Source: Mactromeris polynyma
Taxonomy: Eukaryota > Mollusca > Bivalvia > Venerida > Mactridae
Length of the DNA: 64,000 nucleotides
Direction of reading: 5' to 3'
Assembly: GCA_032209605.1 (NCBI GenBank)
Contig: JASFXZ010000039.1
Coordinates: 1,798,001 to 1,862,000 of the forward strand
In this document: in pieces, positions 34,130 through 47,252 of the stretch
Layout of the letters: every line of letters starts with the position of its first letter
Numbering within the stretch: position 1 is the stretch's first letter
Program-made: the position numbers and the translations under genes
Notes under the pieces: model-generated
The model's database searches: none
Seen by the model: the letters and a program-made list of their open reading frames with translations, nothing else
What the model was told of the DNA's origin: nothing

Positions 34130-36124
34130 CGAGAGTGTGTGCGGTCCCTTTTGCCTGTTCTTGCTTCCTTGTGTATGTATTAGTTCCATGTCTCCTAATA
34201 CTTCTAGGATTGCTGTGTACTTTGCCTGTTCTTGCTTCCTTGTATATGTATTAGTTCAATGTCTCCTTATGCTTCTAGGATGGCTGTGTACTTTGTATAT
34301 GTATTAGTTCCATGTCTCCTTATGCTTCTAGGATTGCTGTGTACTTTGCCTGTTCTTGCTTCCTTGTATCTGTATTAGTTCCATGTCTCCTTATGTTTCT
34401 AGGATCGCTGTGTACTTTGCCTGTTCTTGCTTCCATGTATATGTATTAGTTCCATGTCTCCTTATGCTTCTAGGATCGCTGTGTACTTTGCCTGTTCTTG
34501 CTTCCTTGTATCTGTATTAGTTCCATGTCTCCTTATGCTTCTAGGATCGCTGTGTACTTTGCCTGTTCTTGCTTCCTTGTATATGTATTAGTCCCATGTC
34601 TCCTTATGCTTCTAGGATCGCTGTGTACTTTGCCTGTTCTTGCTTCCTTGTATATGTATTAGTCCCATGTCTCCTTATGCTTCTAGGATCGCTGTGTACT
34701 TTGCCTGTTCTTGCTTCCTTGTATATGTATTAGTTCCATGTCTCCTTATGCTTCTAGGATTGCTGTGTACTTTGCCTGTTCTTGCTTCCTTGTATATGTA
34801 TTAGTTCCATGTCTCCTTATGCTTCTAGGATCGCTGTGTACTTTGCCTGTTCTTGCTTCCTTGTATATGTATTAGTTCCATGTCTCCTTATGCTTCTAGG
34901 ATTGCTGTGTACTTTGCCTGTTCTTGCTTCCTTGTATATGTATTAGTCCCATGTCTCCTTATGCTTCTAGGATCGCTGTGTACTTTGCCTGTTCTTGCTT
35001 CCTTGTATATGTATTAGTTCCATGTCTCCTTATGCTTCTAGGATGGCTGTGTACTTTGCCTGTTCTTGCTTCCTTGTATATGTATTAGTTCCATGTCTCC
35101 TTATGCTTCTAGGATGGCTGTGTACTTTGCCTGTTCTTGCTTCCTTGTATCTGTATTAGTTCCATGTCTCCTTATGCTTCTAGGATTGCTGTGTACTTTG
35201 CCTGTTCTTGCTTCCTTGTATCTGTATTAGTTCCATGTCTCCTTATGCTTCTAGGATTGCTGTGTACTTTGCCTGTTCTTGCTTCCTTGTATCTGTATTA
35301 GTTCCATGTCTCCTTATGCTTCTAGGATGGCTGTGTACTTTGCCTGTTCTTGCTTCCTTGTATATGTATTAGTTCCATGTCTCCTTATGCTTCTAGGATG
35401 GCTGTGTACTTTGCCTGTTCTTGCTTCCTTGTATATGTATTAGTTCCATGTCTCCTTATGCTTCTAGGATTGCTGTGTACTTTGCCTGTTCTTGCTTCCT
35501 TGTATCTGTATTAGTTCCATGTCTCCTTATGCTTCTAGGATTGCTGTGTACTTTGCCTGTTCTTGCTTCCTTGTATATGTATTAGTTCCATGTCTCCTTA
35601 TGCTTCTAGGATCGCTGTGTACTTTGCCTGTTCTTGCTTCCTTGTATATGTATTAGTTCCATGTCTCCTTATGCTTCTAGGATCGCTGTGTACTTTGCCT
35701 GTTCTTGCTTCCTTGTATATGTATTAGTTCCATGTCTCCTTATGCTTCTAGGATTGCTGTGTACTTTGCCTGTTCTTGCTTCCTTGCATATGTATTAGTC
35801 CCATGTCTCCTTATGCTTCTAGGATTGCTGTGTACTTTGCCTGTTCTTGCTTCCTTGTATATGTATTAGTTCCATGTCTCCTTATGCTTCTAGGATGGCT
35901 GTGTACTTTGCCTGTTCTTGCTTCCTTGTATATGTATTAGTCCCATGTCTCCTTATGCTTCTAGGATCGCTGTGTACTTTGCCTGTTCTTGCTTCCTTGT
36001 ATATGTATTAGTTCCATGTCTCCTTATGCTTCTAGGATGGCTGTGTACTTTGCCTGTTCTTGCTTCCTTGTATATGTATTAGTTCCATGTCTCCTTATGC
36101 TTCTAGGATTGCTGTGTACTTTGT
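34130..36124 (+). repeat. 71-bp minisatellite, about 28 units
   Basis: The unit runs CTGTGTACTTTGCCTGTTCT ... CTCCTTATGCTTCTAGGATC and is 71 bases (34621 to 34692). Units are nearly identical; variation is confined to a few positions (GGATC/GGATT/GGATG; TATATG/TATCTG; TTCC/TCCC). The first units (34130-34310) are diverged and one is shortened. The array ends abruptly at TGTACTTTGTATGTGG. It is non-coding. Confidence 0.97.
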
Positions 36125-38093
36125 ATGTGGCATTTCTTGCTCAGCTTTTTTATAGGTTTTGAACGCAGCAACCAAATTAAAAATACTTTGGTTAAATTAA
36201 GTTATTTTGTTCACCTACAGGTGACAGACATGTTCGAATGTTCATTTAGTCAGAATATTATTAAACCATATTCCAAACATATTGCCGACAATTGATAATT
36301 TTAGACCATCCCTGAGTGTAAAATTAATAATATACGAAACAAATTACGATATATCGTGATAAACCCTTCAGATTCAGTAGACCTTACATATTCTTAAAAT
36401 AGTCCGTTTATTGTTCCTTCTTAGACAGACATGATGTATTTGTTTTTATTATAATATGTATCTCGAAAAACATTTGATACATTTTTCATTAAAACAAAGT
36501 CAAAGAAATGGGATTCGTGATTGGACAACGTTTACGTACAGTTTTCTGGCTAAATATCGACATAATACTGCATGAATCAAGAATAAAGAATACTAATAAC
36601 TGATAATAACTAATAAGAAACGTCTTAAAACAACTGACCATATGTCCGTGCTGGTCAAAGGATGTTAATGGCTCTACTGGGTGGTATGAGTACCATCTGT
36701 TTTTGGACTATTATCTCTGCTAAAGCGACACATTTCACGTCGTGCATGACACTTACGGACAATTAAGAAGCCTTATTGTCGCATGTTGCATATATCGTTT
36801 CTTTGTTGTCTCTTTTTGTTGTCATTCTAATGTTGTGGATACTTGAACCATTGGTCATCGAGTGAACGTGTATCCTTGGTTACATCCCCTCATAGATGTT
36901 AACTTCAATAAACATCAGTCTGAAAATGGTATTAATTAATAATAATTGTCATTAGTAATTTATAATTATCAATTTACTTCTGTAAAGTACAACTGAAGTA
37001 AGACAGTTGTATACTCTGTACTTTTAGATAATTTCGTACACATCATAATCAGTTCAAACAATTTGTTGCTTTGCCACCAGCTTTACCGGTCTTTCTGAAT
37101 ACATGGAAAATGCTCTTAATTAGATAGTTACCGACTTATATAAACTGTATAAAATGTGTTTGACTCTAGACGCTAAGCTATTTGAAAGACACAAATAGTT
37201 TGTATTATTTCTTACCATAAGTGTAATTATTGCAGGGCGCATTTAGATATTCTTTTTCTGAAGGAAGCTTTGCCATAGATCAAATCTTCGTATGTGAGAT
37301 TGACGTCTCGGATTGAAGTTCACTACCCCTGAATGTTCAGTTGACAGATAAGTACCCCATCTGTGAGACATAGACATTATCTGCGAAACATCTGAATTAC
37401 CCAACATATACGGAATTGCACAAGTAATGATTTGTAGAAATAATTCTAATCAAGCCTCGAACAGTCTCAGCCAAATTTCTTTTCTCGACAACATTGCGCT
37501 ATTTGACAATTTACTTCGGCGAAACGAGCAATTTTCGTATATTTGATTTACGCACAGCCCTGATATGCATTGATTGGGACCTTACAGATAACGAAGTGTA
37601 AATCAAGGGAAAGCTATCGCAGAAAAACGGATAATTGCTCATTTCCCGTAAGTTTATATCCCAATGGATGATTCGATCAATCCCCGCTCTTGAAAACTGT
37701 AAATAATGTGGAAATCCCTGTCCTTTGACAGAACACAACCTTATTTATACAAAGGTAGTTTAAGGTCGCAAGATGACCTTATGTGTATAATTGGCAGTTT
37801 ATGTTTCCAACTTTATGTAAAAATTGGGAGTAGTTTACGGTTCCTACGTTAGCTTATATGTAAATGATTAAGTTATTGCATTGCTAAGGTTTATTTTTTC
37901 GAGTAAAATAATAAACCGTTGACGCATGTAGTCGACAACAAAAACACATAGGCCCTTAAAACATGCTTGTCTGTCCACGTGTGCACGCGCGCTTGTGTGA
38001 TTTCTTCAAATCGTGTACGGACTTCTTCGATGTGGTGTTAGATTTGCCATTGCGAGACGGATTTTAACCAAATGAAGTGTGTGTGTTTGTTGA
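36125..38093. other. Unique intergenic stretch between two minisatellites
   Basis: AT-rich with ordinary CpG content. No exon, RNA gene or transposon end was recognised. Confidence 0.5.
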
Positions 38094-38785
38094 TACTTGA
38101 ATGATTTGCAGAACAAGGTGTCGGGGTACCTTTGTGGATACTTGAATGATTTGCAGAACAAGGTGTCGGGGTACCTTTGTGGATACTTGAATGATTTGCA
38201 GAACAAGGTGTCGGGGTACCTTTGTGGATACTTGAATGATTTGCAGAACAAGGTGTCGGGGTACCTTTGTGGATACTTGAATGATTTGCAGAACAAGGTG
38301 TCGGGGTACCTTTGTGGATACTTGAATGATTTGCAGAACAAGGTGTCGGGGTACCTTTGTGGATACTTGAATGATTTGCAGAACAAGGTGTCGGGGTACC
38401 TTTGTGGATACTTGAATGATTTTGCAGAACAAGGTGTCGGGGTACCTTTGTGGATACTTGAATGATTTGCAGAACAAGGTGTCGGGGTACCTTTGTGGAT
38501 ACTTGAATGATTTGCAGAACAAGGTGTCGGTGTACCTTTGTGGATACTTGAATGATTTGCAGAACAAGGTGTCGGGGTACCTTTGTGGATACTTGAATGA
38601 TTTGCAGAACAAGGTGTCGGGGTACCTTTGTGGATACTTGAATGATTTGCAGAACAAGGTGTCGGGGTACCTTTGTGGATACTTGAATGATTTGCAGAAC
38701 AAGGTGTCGGGGTACCTTTGTGGATACTTGAATGATTTGCAGGATACTTGAATGGTTTGCAGAACAAGGTGTCGGTGTAACTTTG
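38094..38785 (+). repeat. 45-bp minisatellite, about 15 units, almost identical
   Basis: The unit (TTGAATGATTTGCAGAACAA, then GGTGTCGGGGTACC, then TTTGTGGATAC) is 45 bases. Only a few changes are seen: a one-base T insertion near 38420, a G-to-T change near 38530, and degenerate last units. Because 45 is a multiple of three, stop-free frames exist on both strands (up to 254 codons on minus, with NDLQNKVSGYLCGYL or its antisense repeated). The insertion shifts them all, so none is a gene. Each standard unit has a GGTACC palindrome. Confidence 0.97.
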
Positions 38786-41700
38786 TGGTATTTCTACTCA
38801 GGATTCTCTTCATTGTTTTACACACCAAAAACGTATAAAACGAAACTTTTGTTTAATCATATTATATTGTATTTATACATATAATTATCATATTTGCACA
38901 AACATACAAATAATAACTTATACATACATACAAAATGGTTGGGGAAAAAGCTTTAACAACATTATCTAGACTCCTCCCCTATAGATTAAACAAAACTAGT
39001 GAACGTAGAAGATATTTCAGTTTTCAAATAAATATGCGACGAGTAACTACCATAAAAGAAAACGAAAGAGAAGAAATGTTGCTATATTCCCCCAATGAAT
39101 ACCAACATTTCACAAATAAAACCCAATATTTACCTCATTTTTATTATTGCACGATCGTAAATTTAATTGCGCAAGTGAAAATATTGCAATTTCGCAATAT
39201 AAATTAATTATTCAAACGATGCAATATTTTTACGACTTCCGGTTAATCGCAAAACACTGTACTAGACACGATATATTTCTACACGTATAGACTCTAGATC
39301 CACCAGCGTGTCTCTCATATGCCTATAAAATCATGTCACTTGAGAATGGGTTCACGCGAAATGAGATTAAAAGTTCTATACATGTACCAGAAATATGCCA
39401 ATATATAACAGGCGGCATAATTAAATTGTTTCGATTCACACATAACTGTTGTACTAATAAATATCATTTCCCCGTCAAAACTTGCGAATACTGATACTCT
39501 ATGTACAGATATCCAAAAAAGGGTGAGGCTATCGCACAAATATACAAAATGATACGTTCGCACAGAGGTTCGTGCGAAACATGTCTGTACGAGAATAGAC
39601 CCGCACAATCTTTTCTGACATAGACAGACAGTTATGACAACACGAGTGGCGAAATTGTCGCGGCGATTCTCATAAATATATCCAGTCTCTAAAATAGTTA
39701 CAATAACTCAATAAAAAACAATGTGTCTGTAAAATTACTTTGTTATAATTTGAGAAAAAATGAAATCAATTGTACTACATTGGCGAAGTGATAAACAACG
39801 ACTATCTGCAAGCATAATCTGGACATGTGATTGGTTCCTAAAGAAAAAAATCTCGAATCGTAAGATTTTTTCAGCGATCAAATATCTCAGAGGAATTAAA
39901 TGGATTTCAGAGAATTGTGCATGATTGCACTTAGATGTTTACGTAACAAACGATTAGGCTGATTGTTCTGTAATATGTGATGGTTGATTTGGAATTTCCG
40001 AAGTCTTGGATTTTAGAGTCAATTCTTAACAATTGAAGAGCAAATAATGCGAGTCATCATGATAAATTTAATTCCGTGCTACTTAAACGGATTCGTTCGT
40101 TCATCTCTTCGGAAATTATCGGCGATTATAATGGAATAATTAATTAAAATATCTCGACAAATGTTAGATTTCATTAACTCTCATAGTGCAATATTGATCT
40201 TATCATTGTATGTAAAATATTCCATCACTTTTGAAGCAGTAAATACACTGAATACAAATGAACTTCATGAAACAAGCAATATTGTTTTCCAATCATGGTT
40301 GCCCCGATAGGTAAGTCAAATGTGGGTTAAAATATTTCAATTATGGAAGAAATACGAACAATCACATCAGTCAATCGTTTATATCAGTAAATTCCACAAA
40401 AACGTGTTTACAGTGAAGCGCAAAATGACTTCAGGATCAAAGGATTAGCTAATTACGCACAGTACTTTGATAACATTGGAAACTATGCACGGTTACCTGT
40501 CTATACGTACTTTGACGACATTAGAAACCAATTTTACGACACTGATATTACAGCAAAGAATGCAATATCTATTCATTTGTATTGAAGGAAGCCAAGATGT
40601 CTCTTTAAGATAAGGATGCATATCGGCTGTGCACAAAACAAGAACACAAAACCATTTACGGAACTGGTGTAATTCATACTCAAGGCAACCAGCTGGACAT
40701 GTCAAGTGGCCTCAAGTCATCAATAAATGGCAGAACTATTTCTTCATCAATGTATCTTGCATTTAACAGACCAACTTTCTCTTGGAACGATTAATTGACC
40801 TTGATAAAATACATCGTAAACTACTAATATAATGTCATGACGAACTTTACCCTACATGCATGTATTCACATCGTAACATATGATCGAATTTGATCAACGT
40901 TACGTGTTACCACAATTCTGCTGGTGTCCGAATGCTTGTGTTTTAAAATATATATGTTCAAAAACATTCCTGACAGACTCTAAAGACGATGTCAAACAGA
41001 ACAATATGTAATTTAATAGATGACTAATGATACAGCTACAGATAAGAAGTCTCCTTAAATTGTAAAATCTCCATTAAGTCCAAACGATGGAAATCTAGGA
41101 AAAAGACTAACGTCGCAAACACATTTATAGAATAGATGATTTATAGTTCATTATTGTAATGGCTTAATATCCGAAATACGACTCATGAGATTTTTGGCGG
41201 ATAACTTTTCATCTCCTTGGAGAGAATCAAATGATAAAACAGAAAACCACTTAAAAGGACTTGAGTACATTTTGTAAGAAGAGACGCCATATTGGATACA
41301 GGCCACGTGACCCCCGTTAGACAATATGTCGGCTTGATGAGCATAGTTTCGCCGCTGCATACGATTTAGTTGAATAAATATATAAAAACAAAACAAAAAA
41401 TATTAACCATAATACGTTGAAATAATGGATTTCAGTTTCGTCCTTTACGGATAATTGGCGTTGTTCTAAGCACATTAAATTGTTCTGCCGCCTCTAGATT
41501 CAAACTGTAATATATTGTAATGCAGTGAGAATTCATAACCTTACCCTGTTAAACTGAATTTCCGGTATTGTAATTTAATTATTCTTTAAAATTTATCTGA
41601 TGCAAATATATGCTTGTTTATGTCGCCCGCACATCGTTAATTGCGTGATGCCACTTTTCGTCTCGGTAGCTCCGAGGTAGGGTAAGTGACATGTACTAAT

Positions 41701-41906
41701 ATAGCTCCCTTGTCCACGTGCAGCATAAACAAGTAGTACTACCACTTGTTGGGTACGTGTGAGTTGACTGAGTGGGGTATAATGTCGAGTGTCAACAACG
41801 TGGTATCACAGTCTGTCAGCACTTACTCTATTACAAGTAGACAACGTATACTGAAACAAAATGTTGATATAACGTAAATTTAACATATTCATGTTTACTT
41901 TCTGTT
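38786..41906. other. Unique CpG-retaining intergenic stretch
   Basis: No supported gene. A 90-codon plus frame (38935-39207, starting MVGEKALTTLSRLLPYRL) and a 90-codon minus frame (39336-39608) have no recognisable domain or splice partners. Confidence 0.5.
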
Positions 41907-42290
41907 CCAGTGTGTGCATAATGTCATTCCGTTCTGATGATGATCTATTCCAGTGTGTGCATAATGTCATTCCGTTCTGATGATGATCTATTCCAGTGTG
42001 TGCATAATGTCATTCCGTTCTGATGGTGGTCTATTCCAGTATGTGCATAATGTCATTCCGTTCTGATGGTGGTCTATTCCAGTGTGTGCATAATGTCATT
42101 CCGTTCTGATGATGATCTATTCCAGTGTGTGCATAATGTCATTCCGTTCTGATGATGATCTATTCCAGTGTGTGCATAATGTCATTCCGTTCTGATGGTG
42201 GTCTATTCCAGTGTATGCAGATTGTCATTCCGTTCTAATGGTGGTCTATTCCAGTGTATGCAGATTGTCATTCGTTCTGATGGTGGTCTA
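41907..42290 (+). repeat. 43-bp minisatellite, about 9 units (older edge of the large array)
   Basis: Units of CCAGTGTGTGCATAATGTCA + TTCCGTTCTGATGATGATCT + ATT recur every 43 bases (41907, 41950 and on). They share CCAGTGTGTR and TTCNGTTC with the 41-bp units that follow, and units at 42286-42420 are intermediate. So this is the diverged left edge of one large array. Confidence 0.92.
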
Positions 42291-45200
42291 TTACAGTGTG
42301 TGCAGAATAGTATTCCGTTCATACTGATCCGTTCCAGTGTGAGCAGAATGTTATTCCGTCCATACTGATCCGTTCCAGTGTGAGCAGAACGTTATTTCGT
42401 TCATACTGATCTGTTCCAGTGAGTACCGATTGCAATTATGTTCATACTGATCCATTCCAGTGTGTACCGATTATAATTCTGTTCATACTCATCCATTCCA
42501 GTGTGTACCGATTGTATTTCTGTTCATACTCATCCATTCCAGTGTGTACCGATTGTAATTCTGTTCATACTCACCCATTCCAGTGTGTACCGATTGTAAT
42601 TCTGTTCATACTCATCCATTCCAGTGTGTACCGATTGTAATTCTGTTCATACTGATCCATTCCAGTGTGTACCGATTGTCATTCTGTTCATACTCATCCA
42701 TTCCAGTGTGTACCGATTGTAATTCTGTTCATACTGATCCATTCCAGTGTGTACCGATTGTAATTCTGTCCATACTGATCTGTTCCAGTGTGTACCGATT
42801 GTCATTCTGTTCATACTCATCCATTCCAGTGTGTACCGATGTAATTCTGTCCATACTGATCTGTTCCAGTGTGTACCGATTGTATTTCTGTTCATACTCA
42901 TCCATTCCAGTGTGTACCGATTGTAATTCTGTTCATACTCATCCATTCCAGTGTGTACCGATTGTAATTCTGTTCATACTCATCCATTCCAGTGTGTACC
43001 GATTGTAATTCTGTTCATACTCATCCATTCCAGTGTGTACCGATTGTAATTCTGTTCATACTCACCCATTCCAGTGTGTACCGATTGTAATTATGTTCAT
43101 ACTGATCCATTCCAGTGTGTACCGATTGTAATTATGTTCATACTGATCCATTCCAGTGTGTACCGATTGTCATTCTGTTCATACTCATCCATTCCAGTGT
43201 GTACCGATTGTAATTCTGTTCATACTGATCCATTCCAGTGTGTACCGATTGTAATTCTGTCCATACTGATCTGTTCCAGTGTGTACCGATTGTCATTCTG
43301 TTCATACTCATCCATTCCAGTGTGTACCGATGTAATTCTGTCCATACTGATCTGTTCCAGTGTGTACCGATTGTCATTCTGTTCATACTCACCCATTCCA
43401 GTGTGTACCGATTGTAATTATGTTCATACTGATCCATTCCAGTGTGTACCGATTGTAATTCTGTTCATACTGATCCATTCCAGTGTGTACCGATTGTAAT
43501 TATGTTCATACTGATCCATTCCAGTGTGTACCGATTGTAATTCTGTCCATACAGATCTGTTCCAGTGTGTACCGATTGTCATTCTGTCCATACTGATCTG
43601 TTCCAGTGTGTACCGATTGTCATTATGTTCATACTCACCCATTCCAGTGTGTACCGATTGTAATTCTGTCCATACTGATCCATTCCAGTGTGTATCGATT
43701 GTAATTCTGTCCATACTGATCTGTTCCAGTGTGTACCGATTGTCATTCTGTTCATACTGATCCATTCCAGTGTGTACCGATTGTAATTCTGTCCATACTG
43801 ATCTGTTCCAGTGTGTACCGATTGTAATTATGTTCATACTGATCCATTCCAGTGTGTACCGATTGTAATTCTGTTCATACTGATCCATTCCAGTGTGTAC
43901 CGATTGTCATTCTGTCCATACTGATCCATTCCAGTGTGTACCGATTGTCATTCTGTCCATACTGATCCATTCCAGTGTGTACCGATTGTAATTCTGTCCA
44001 TACTGATCTGTTCCAGTGTGTACCGATTGTAATTCTGTTCAAACTGATCTGTTCCATTGTGTACCGATTGTAATTCTGTTCATACTGATCCATTCCAGTG
44101 TGTACCGATTGTCATTCTGTTCATACTGATCTGTTCCAGTGTGCACCGATTGTAATTCTGTTCATACTGATCTGTTCCAGTGTGTACCGATTGTAATTCT
44201 GTTCATACTCACCCATTCCAGTGTGTACCGATTGTCATTCTGTTCATACTCACCCATTCAATGTGTGTACCGATTGTCATTCTGTTCATACTGATCTGTT
44301 CCAGTGTGTACCGATTGTAATTCTGTTCATACTGATCCATTCCAGTGTGTACCGATAGTAATTCTGTTCATACTGATCTGTTCCAGTGTGTACCGATTGT
44401 AATTCTGTTCAAACTGATCTGTTCCAGTGTTTACCGATTGTAATTGTGTTCATACTGATCCATTCCAGTATGTACCGATTGTAATTCTGTTCATACTGAT
44501 CCATTCCAGTGTGTACCGATTGTAATTCTGTTCATACTAACCCATTCCAGTGTGTACCGATTGTAATTCTGTTCATACTGATCTATTCCAGTGTGTACCG
44601 ATTGTAATTCTGTTCATACTGATCCATTCCAGTGTGTACCGATTGTAATTATGTTCATACTCACCCATTCCAGTGTGTACCGATTGTAATTCTGTCCATA
44701 CTGATCTGTTCCAGTATGTACCGATTGTAATTCTGTTCATACTGATCCATTCCAGTGTGTACCGATTGTCATTCTGTTCATACTGATCTGTTCCAGTGTG
44801 TACCGATTGTAATTCTGTTCATACTGATCCATTCCAGTGTGTACCGATTGTCATTATGTTCATACTGATCCATTCCAGTGTGTACCGATTGTCATTATGT
44901 TCATACTGATCCATTCCAGTGTGTACCGATTGTAATTATGTTCATACTCACCCATTCCAGTGTGTACCGATTGTCATTCTGTTCATACTGATCCATTCCA
45001 GTGTGTACCGATTGTATTTCTGTTCATACTGATCAGTTCCAGTGTGTACCGATTGTAATTCTGTTCATACTGATCCATTTCAGTGTGTACCGATTGTCAT
45101 TATGTTCATACTGATCCATTCCAGTGTGTACCGATTGTCATTATGTTCATACTGATCCATTCCAGTGTGTACCGATTGTAATTTTGTTCATACTGATCAG

Positions 45201-47252
45201 TTCCAGTGTGTACCGATTGTAATTCTGTTCATACTGATCCATTCCAGTGTGTACCGATTGTAATTATGTTCATACTGATCCATTCCAGTGTGTACCGATT
45301 GTCATTATGTTCATACTGATCCATTCCAGTGTGTACCGATTGTCATTATGTTCATACTGATCCATTCCAGTGTGTACCGATTGTAATTATGTTCATACTC
45401 ACCCATTCCAGTGTGTACCGATTGTCATTCTGTTCATACTGATCCATTCCAGTGTGTACCGATTGTATTTCTGTTCATACTGATCCATTCCAGTGTGTAC
45501 CGATTGTCATTATGTTCATACTGATCCATTCCAGTGTGTACCGATTGTCATTCTGTTCATACTGATCCATTCCAGTGTGTACCGATTGTAATTTTGTTCA
45601 TACTGATCAGTTCCAGTGTGTACCGATTGTAATTATGTTCATACTCATCCATTCCAGTGTGTACCGATTGTCATTATGTTCATACTGATCCATTCCAGTG
45701 TATACCGATTGTAATTCTGTTCATACTGATCAGTTCCAGTGTGTACCGATTGTAATTCTGTTCATACTGATCCATTCCAGTGTGTACCGATTGTCATTAT
45801 GTTCATACTGATCCATTCCAGTGTGTACCGATTGTCATTCTGTTCATACTGATCTGTTCCAGTGTGTACCGATTGTCATTATGTTCATACTGATCCATTC
45901 CAGTGTGTACCGATTGTCATTATGTTCATACTCACCCATTCCAGTGTGTACCGATTGTCATTATGTTCATACTGATCCATTCCAGTGTGTACCGATTGTC
46001 ATTCTGTTCATACTGATCCATTCCAGTGTGTACCGATTGTCATTATGTTCATACTGATCCATTCCAGTGTGTACCGATTGTCATTATGTTCATACTGATC
46101 CATTCCAGTGTGTACCGATTGTCATTATGTTCATACTGATCCATTCCAGTGTGTACCGATTGTAATTTTGTTCATACTGATCAGTTCCAGTGTGTACCGA
46201 TTGTAATTCTGTTCATACTGATCCATTCCAGTGTGTACCGATTGTAATTATGTTCATACTGATCCATTCCAGTGTGTACCGATTGTCATTATGTTCATAC
46301 TGATCCATTCCAGTGTGTACCGATTGTAATTATGTTCATACTCACCCATTCCAGTGTGTACCGATTGTCATTCTGTTCATACTGATCCATTCCAGTGTGT
46401 ACCGATTGTATTTCTGTTCATACTGATCAGTTCCAGTGTGTACCGATTGTAATTCTGTTCATACTCATCCATTCCAGTGTGTACCGATTGTCATTATGTT
46501 CATACTGATCCATTCCAGTGTGTACCGATTGTCATTCTGTTCATACTGATCCATTCCAGTGTGTACCGATTGTAATTTTGTTCATACTGATCAGTTCCAG
46601 TGTGTACCGATTGTCATTATGTTCATACTGATCCATTCCAGTGTGTACCGATTGTCATTATGTTCATACTGATCCATTCCAGTGTGTACCGATTGTAATT
46701 CTGTTCATACTGATCCATTCCAGTGTGTACCGATTGTAATTCTGTTCATACTGATCCATTCCAGTGTGTACCGATTGTAATTCTGTTCATACTGATCCAT
46801 TCCAGTGTGTACCGATTGTAATTCTGTTCATACTGATCCATTCCAGTGTGTACCGATTGTATTTCTGTTCATACTGATCCATTCCAGTGTGTACCGATTG
46901 TAATTCTGTTCATACTGATCAGTTCCAGTGTGTACCGATTGTAATTCTGTTCATACTGATCCATTCCAGTGTGTACCGATTGTCATTATGTTCATACTGA
47001 TCCATTCCAGTGTGTACCGATTGTCATTCTGTTCATACTGATCTGTTCCAGTGTGTACCGATTGTCATTATGTTCATACTGATCCATTCCAGTGTGTACC
47101 GATTGTCATTATGTTCATACTCACCCATTCCAGTGTGTACCGATTGTCATTCTGTTCATACTGATCCATTCCAGTGTGTACCGATTGTCATTCTGTTCAT
47201 ACTGATCCATTCCAGTGTGTACCGATTGTCATTCTGTTCATACTGATCTGTT
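42291..47252 (+). repeat. 41-bp minisatellite, about 120 units, with multi-unit duplications
   Basis: The unit is CCAGTGTGTACCGATTGTAA + TTCTGTTCATACTGATCCATT (41 bases). Common variants are TGTCATT/TGTAATT/TGTATTT, CTG/ATG, TTCATACT/TCCATACT and GATCCATT/GATCTGTT/CACCCATT/GATCAGTT. A 40-base unit (GATGTAATTCTGTCC, one T lost) recurs at about 42838 and 43329, 491 bases apart. Variant order at 45821-46057 recurs at 47010-47246, 1189 bases = 29 units away. Open frames of up to 154 codons run through on both strands and are not genes. Confidence 0.98.

Noticed and set aside
38006..38828. Frames of 111-254 codons on both strands with 15-residue repeats
   Set aside because: They follow from the 45-bp stop-free unit; one inserted base shifts all frames and both strands are equally open.
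42419..47246. Multiple 70-154-codon frames rich in CVPIVILFILIHSS or MDQYEQNYNRYT on both strands
   Set aside because: Products of the 41-bp minisatellite; frames on both strands are open, start and stop with unit variants and have no splice or domain logic.
34130..47252. CRISPR-like direct repeats
   Set aside because: The arrays are contiguous tandem units without unique spacers, in eukaryotic DNA.
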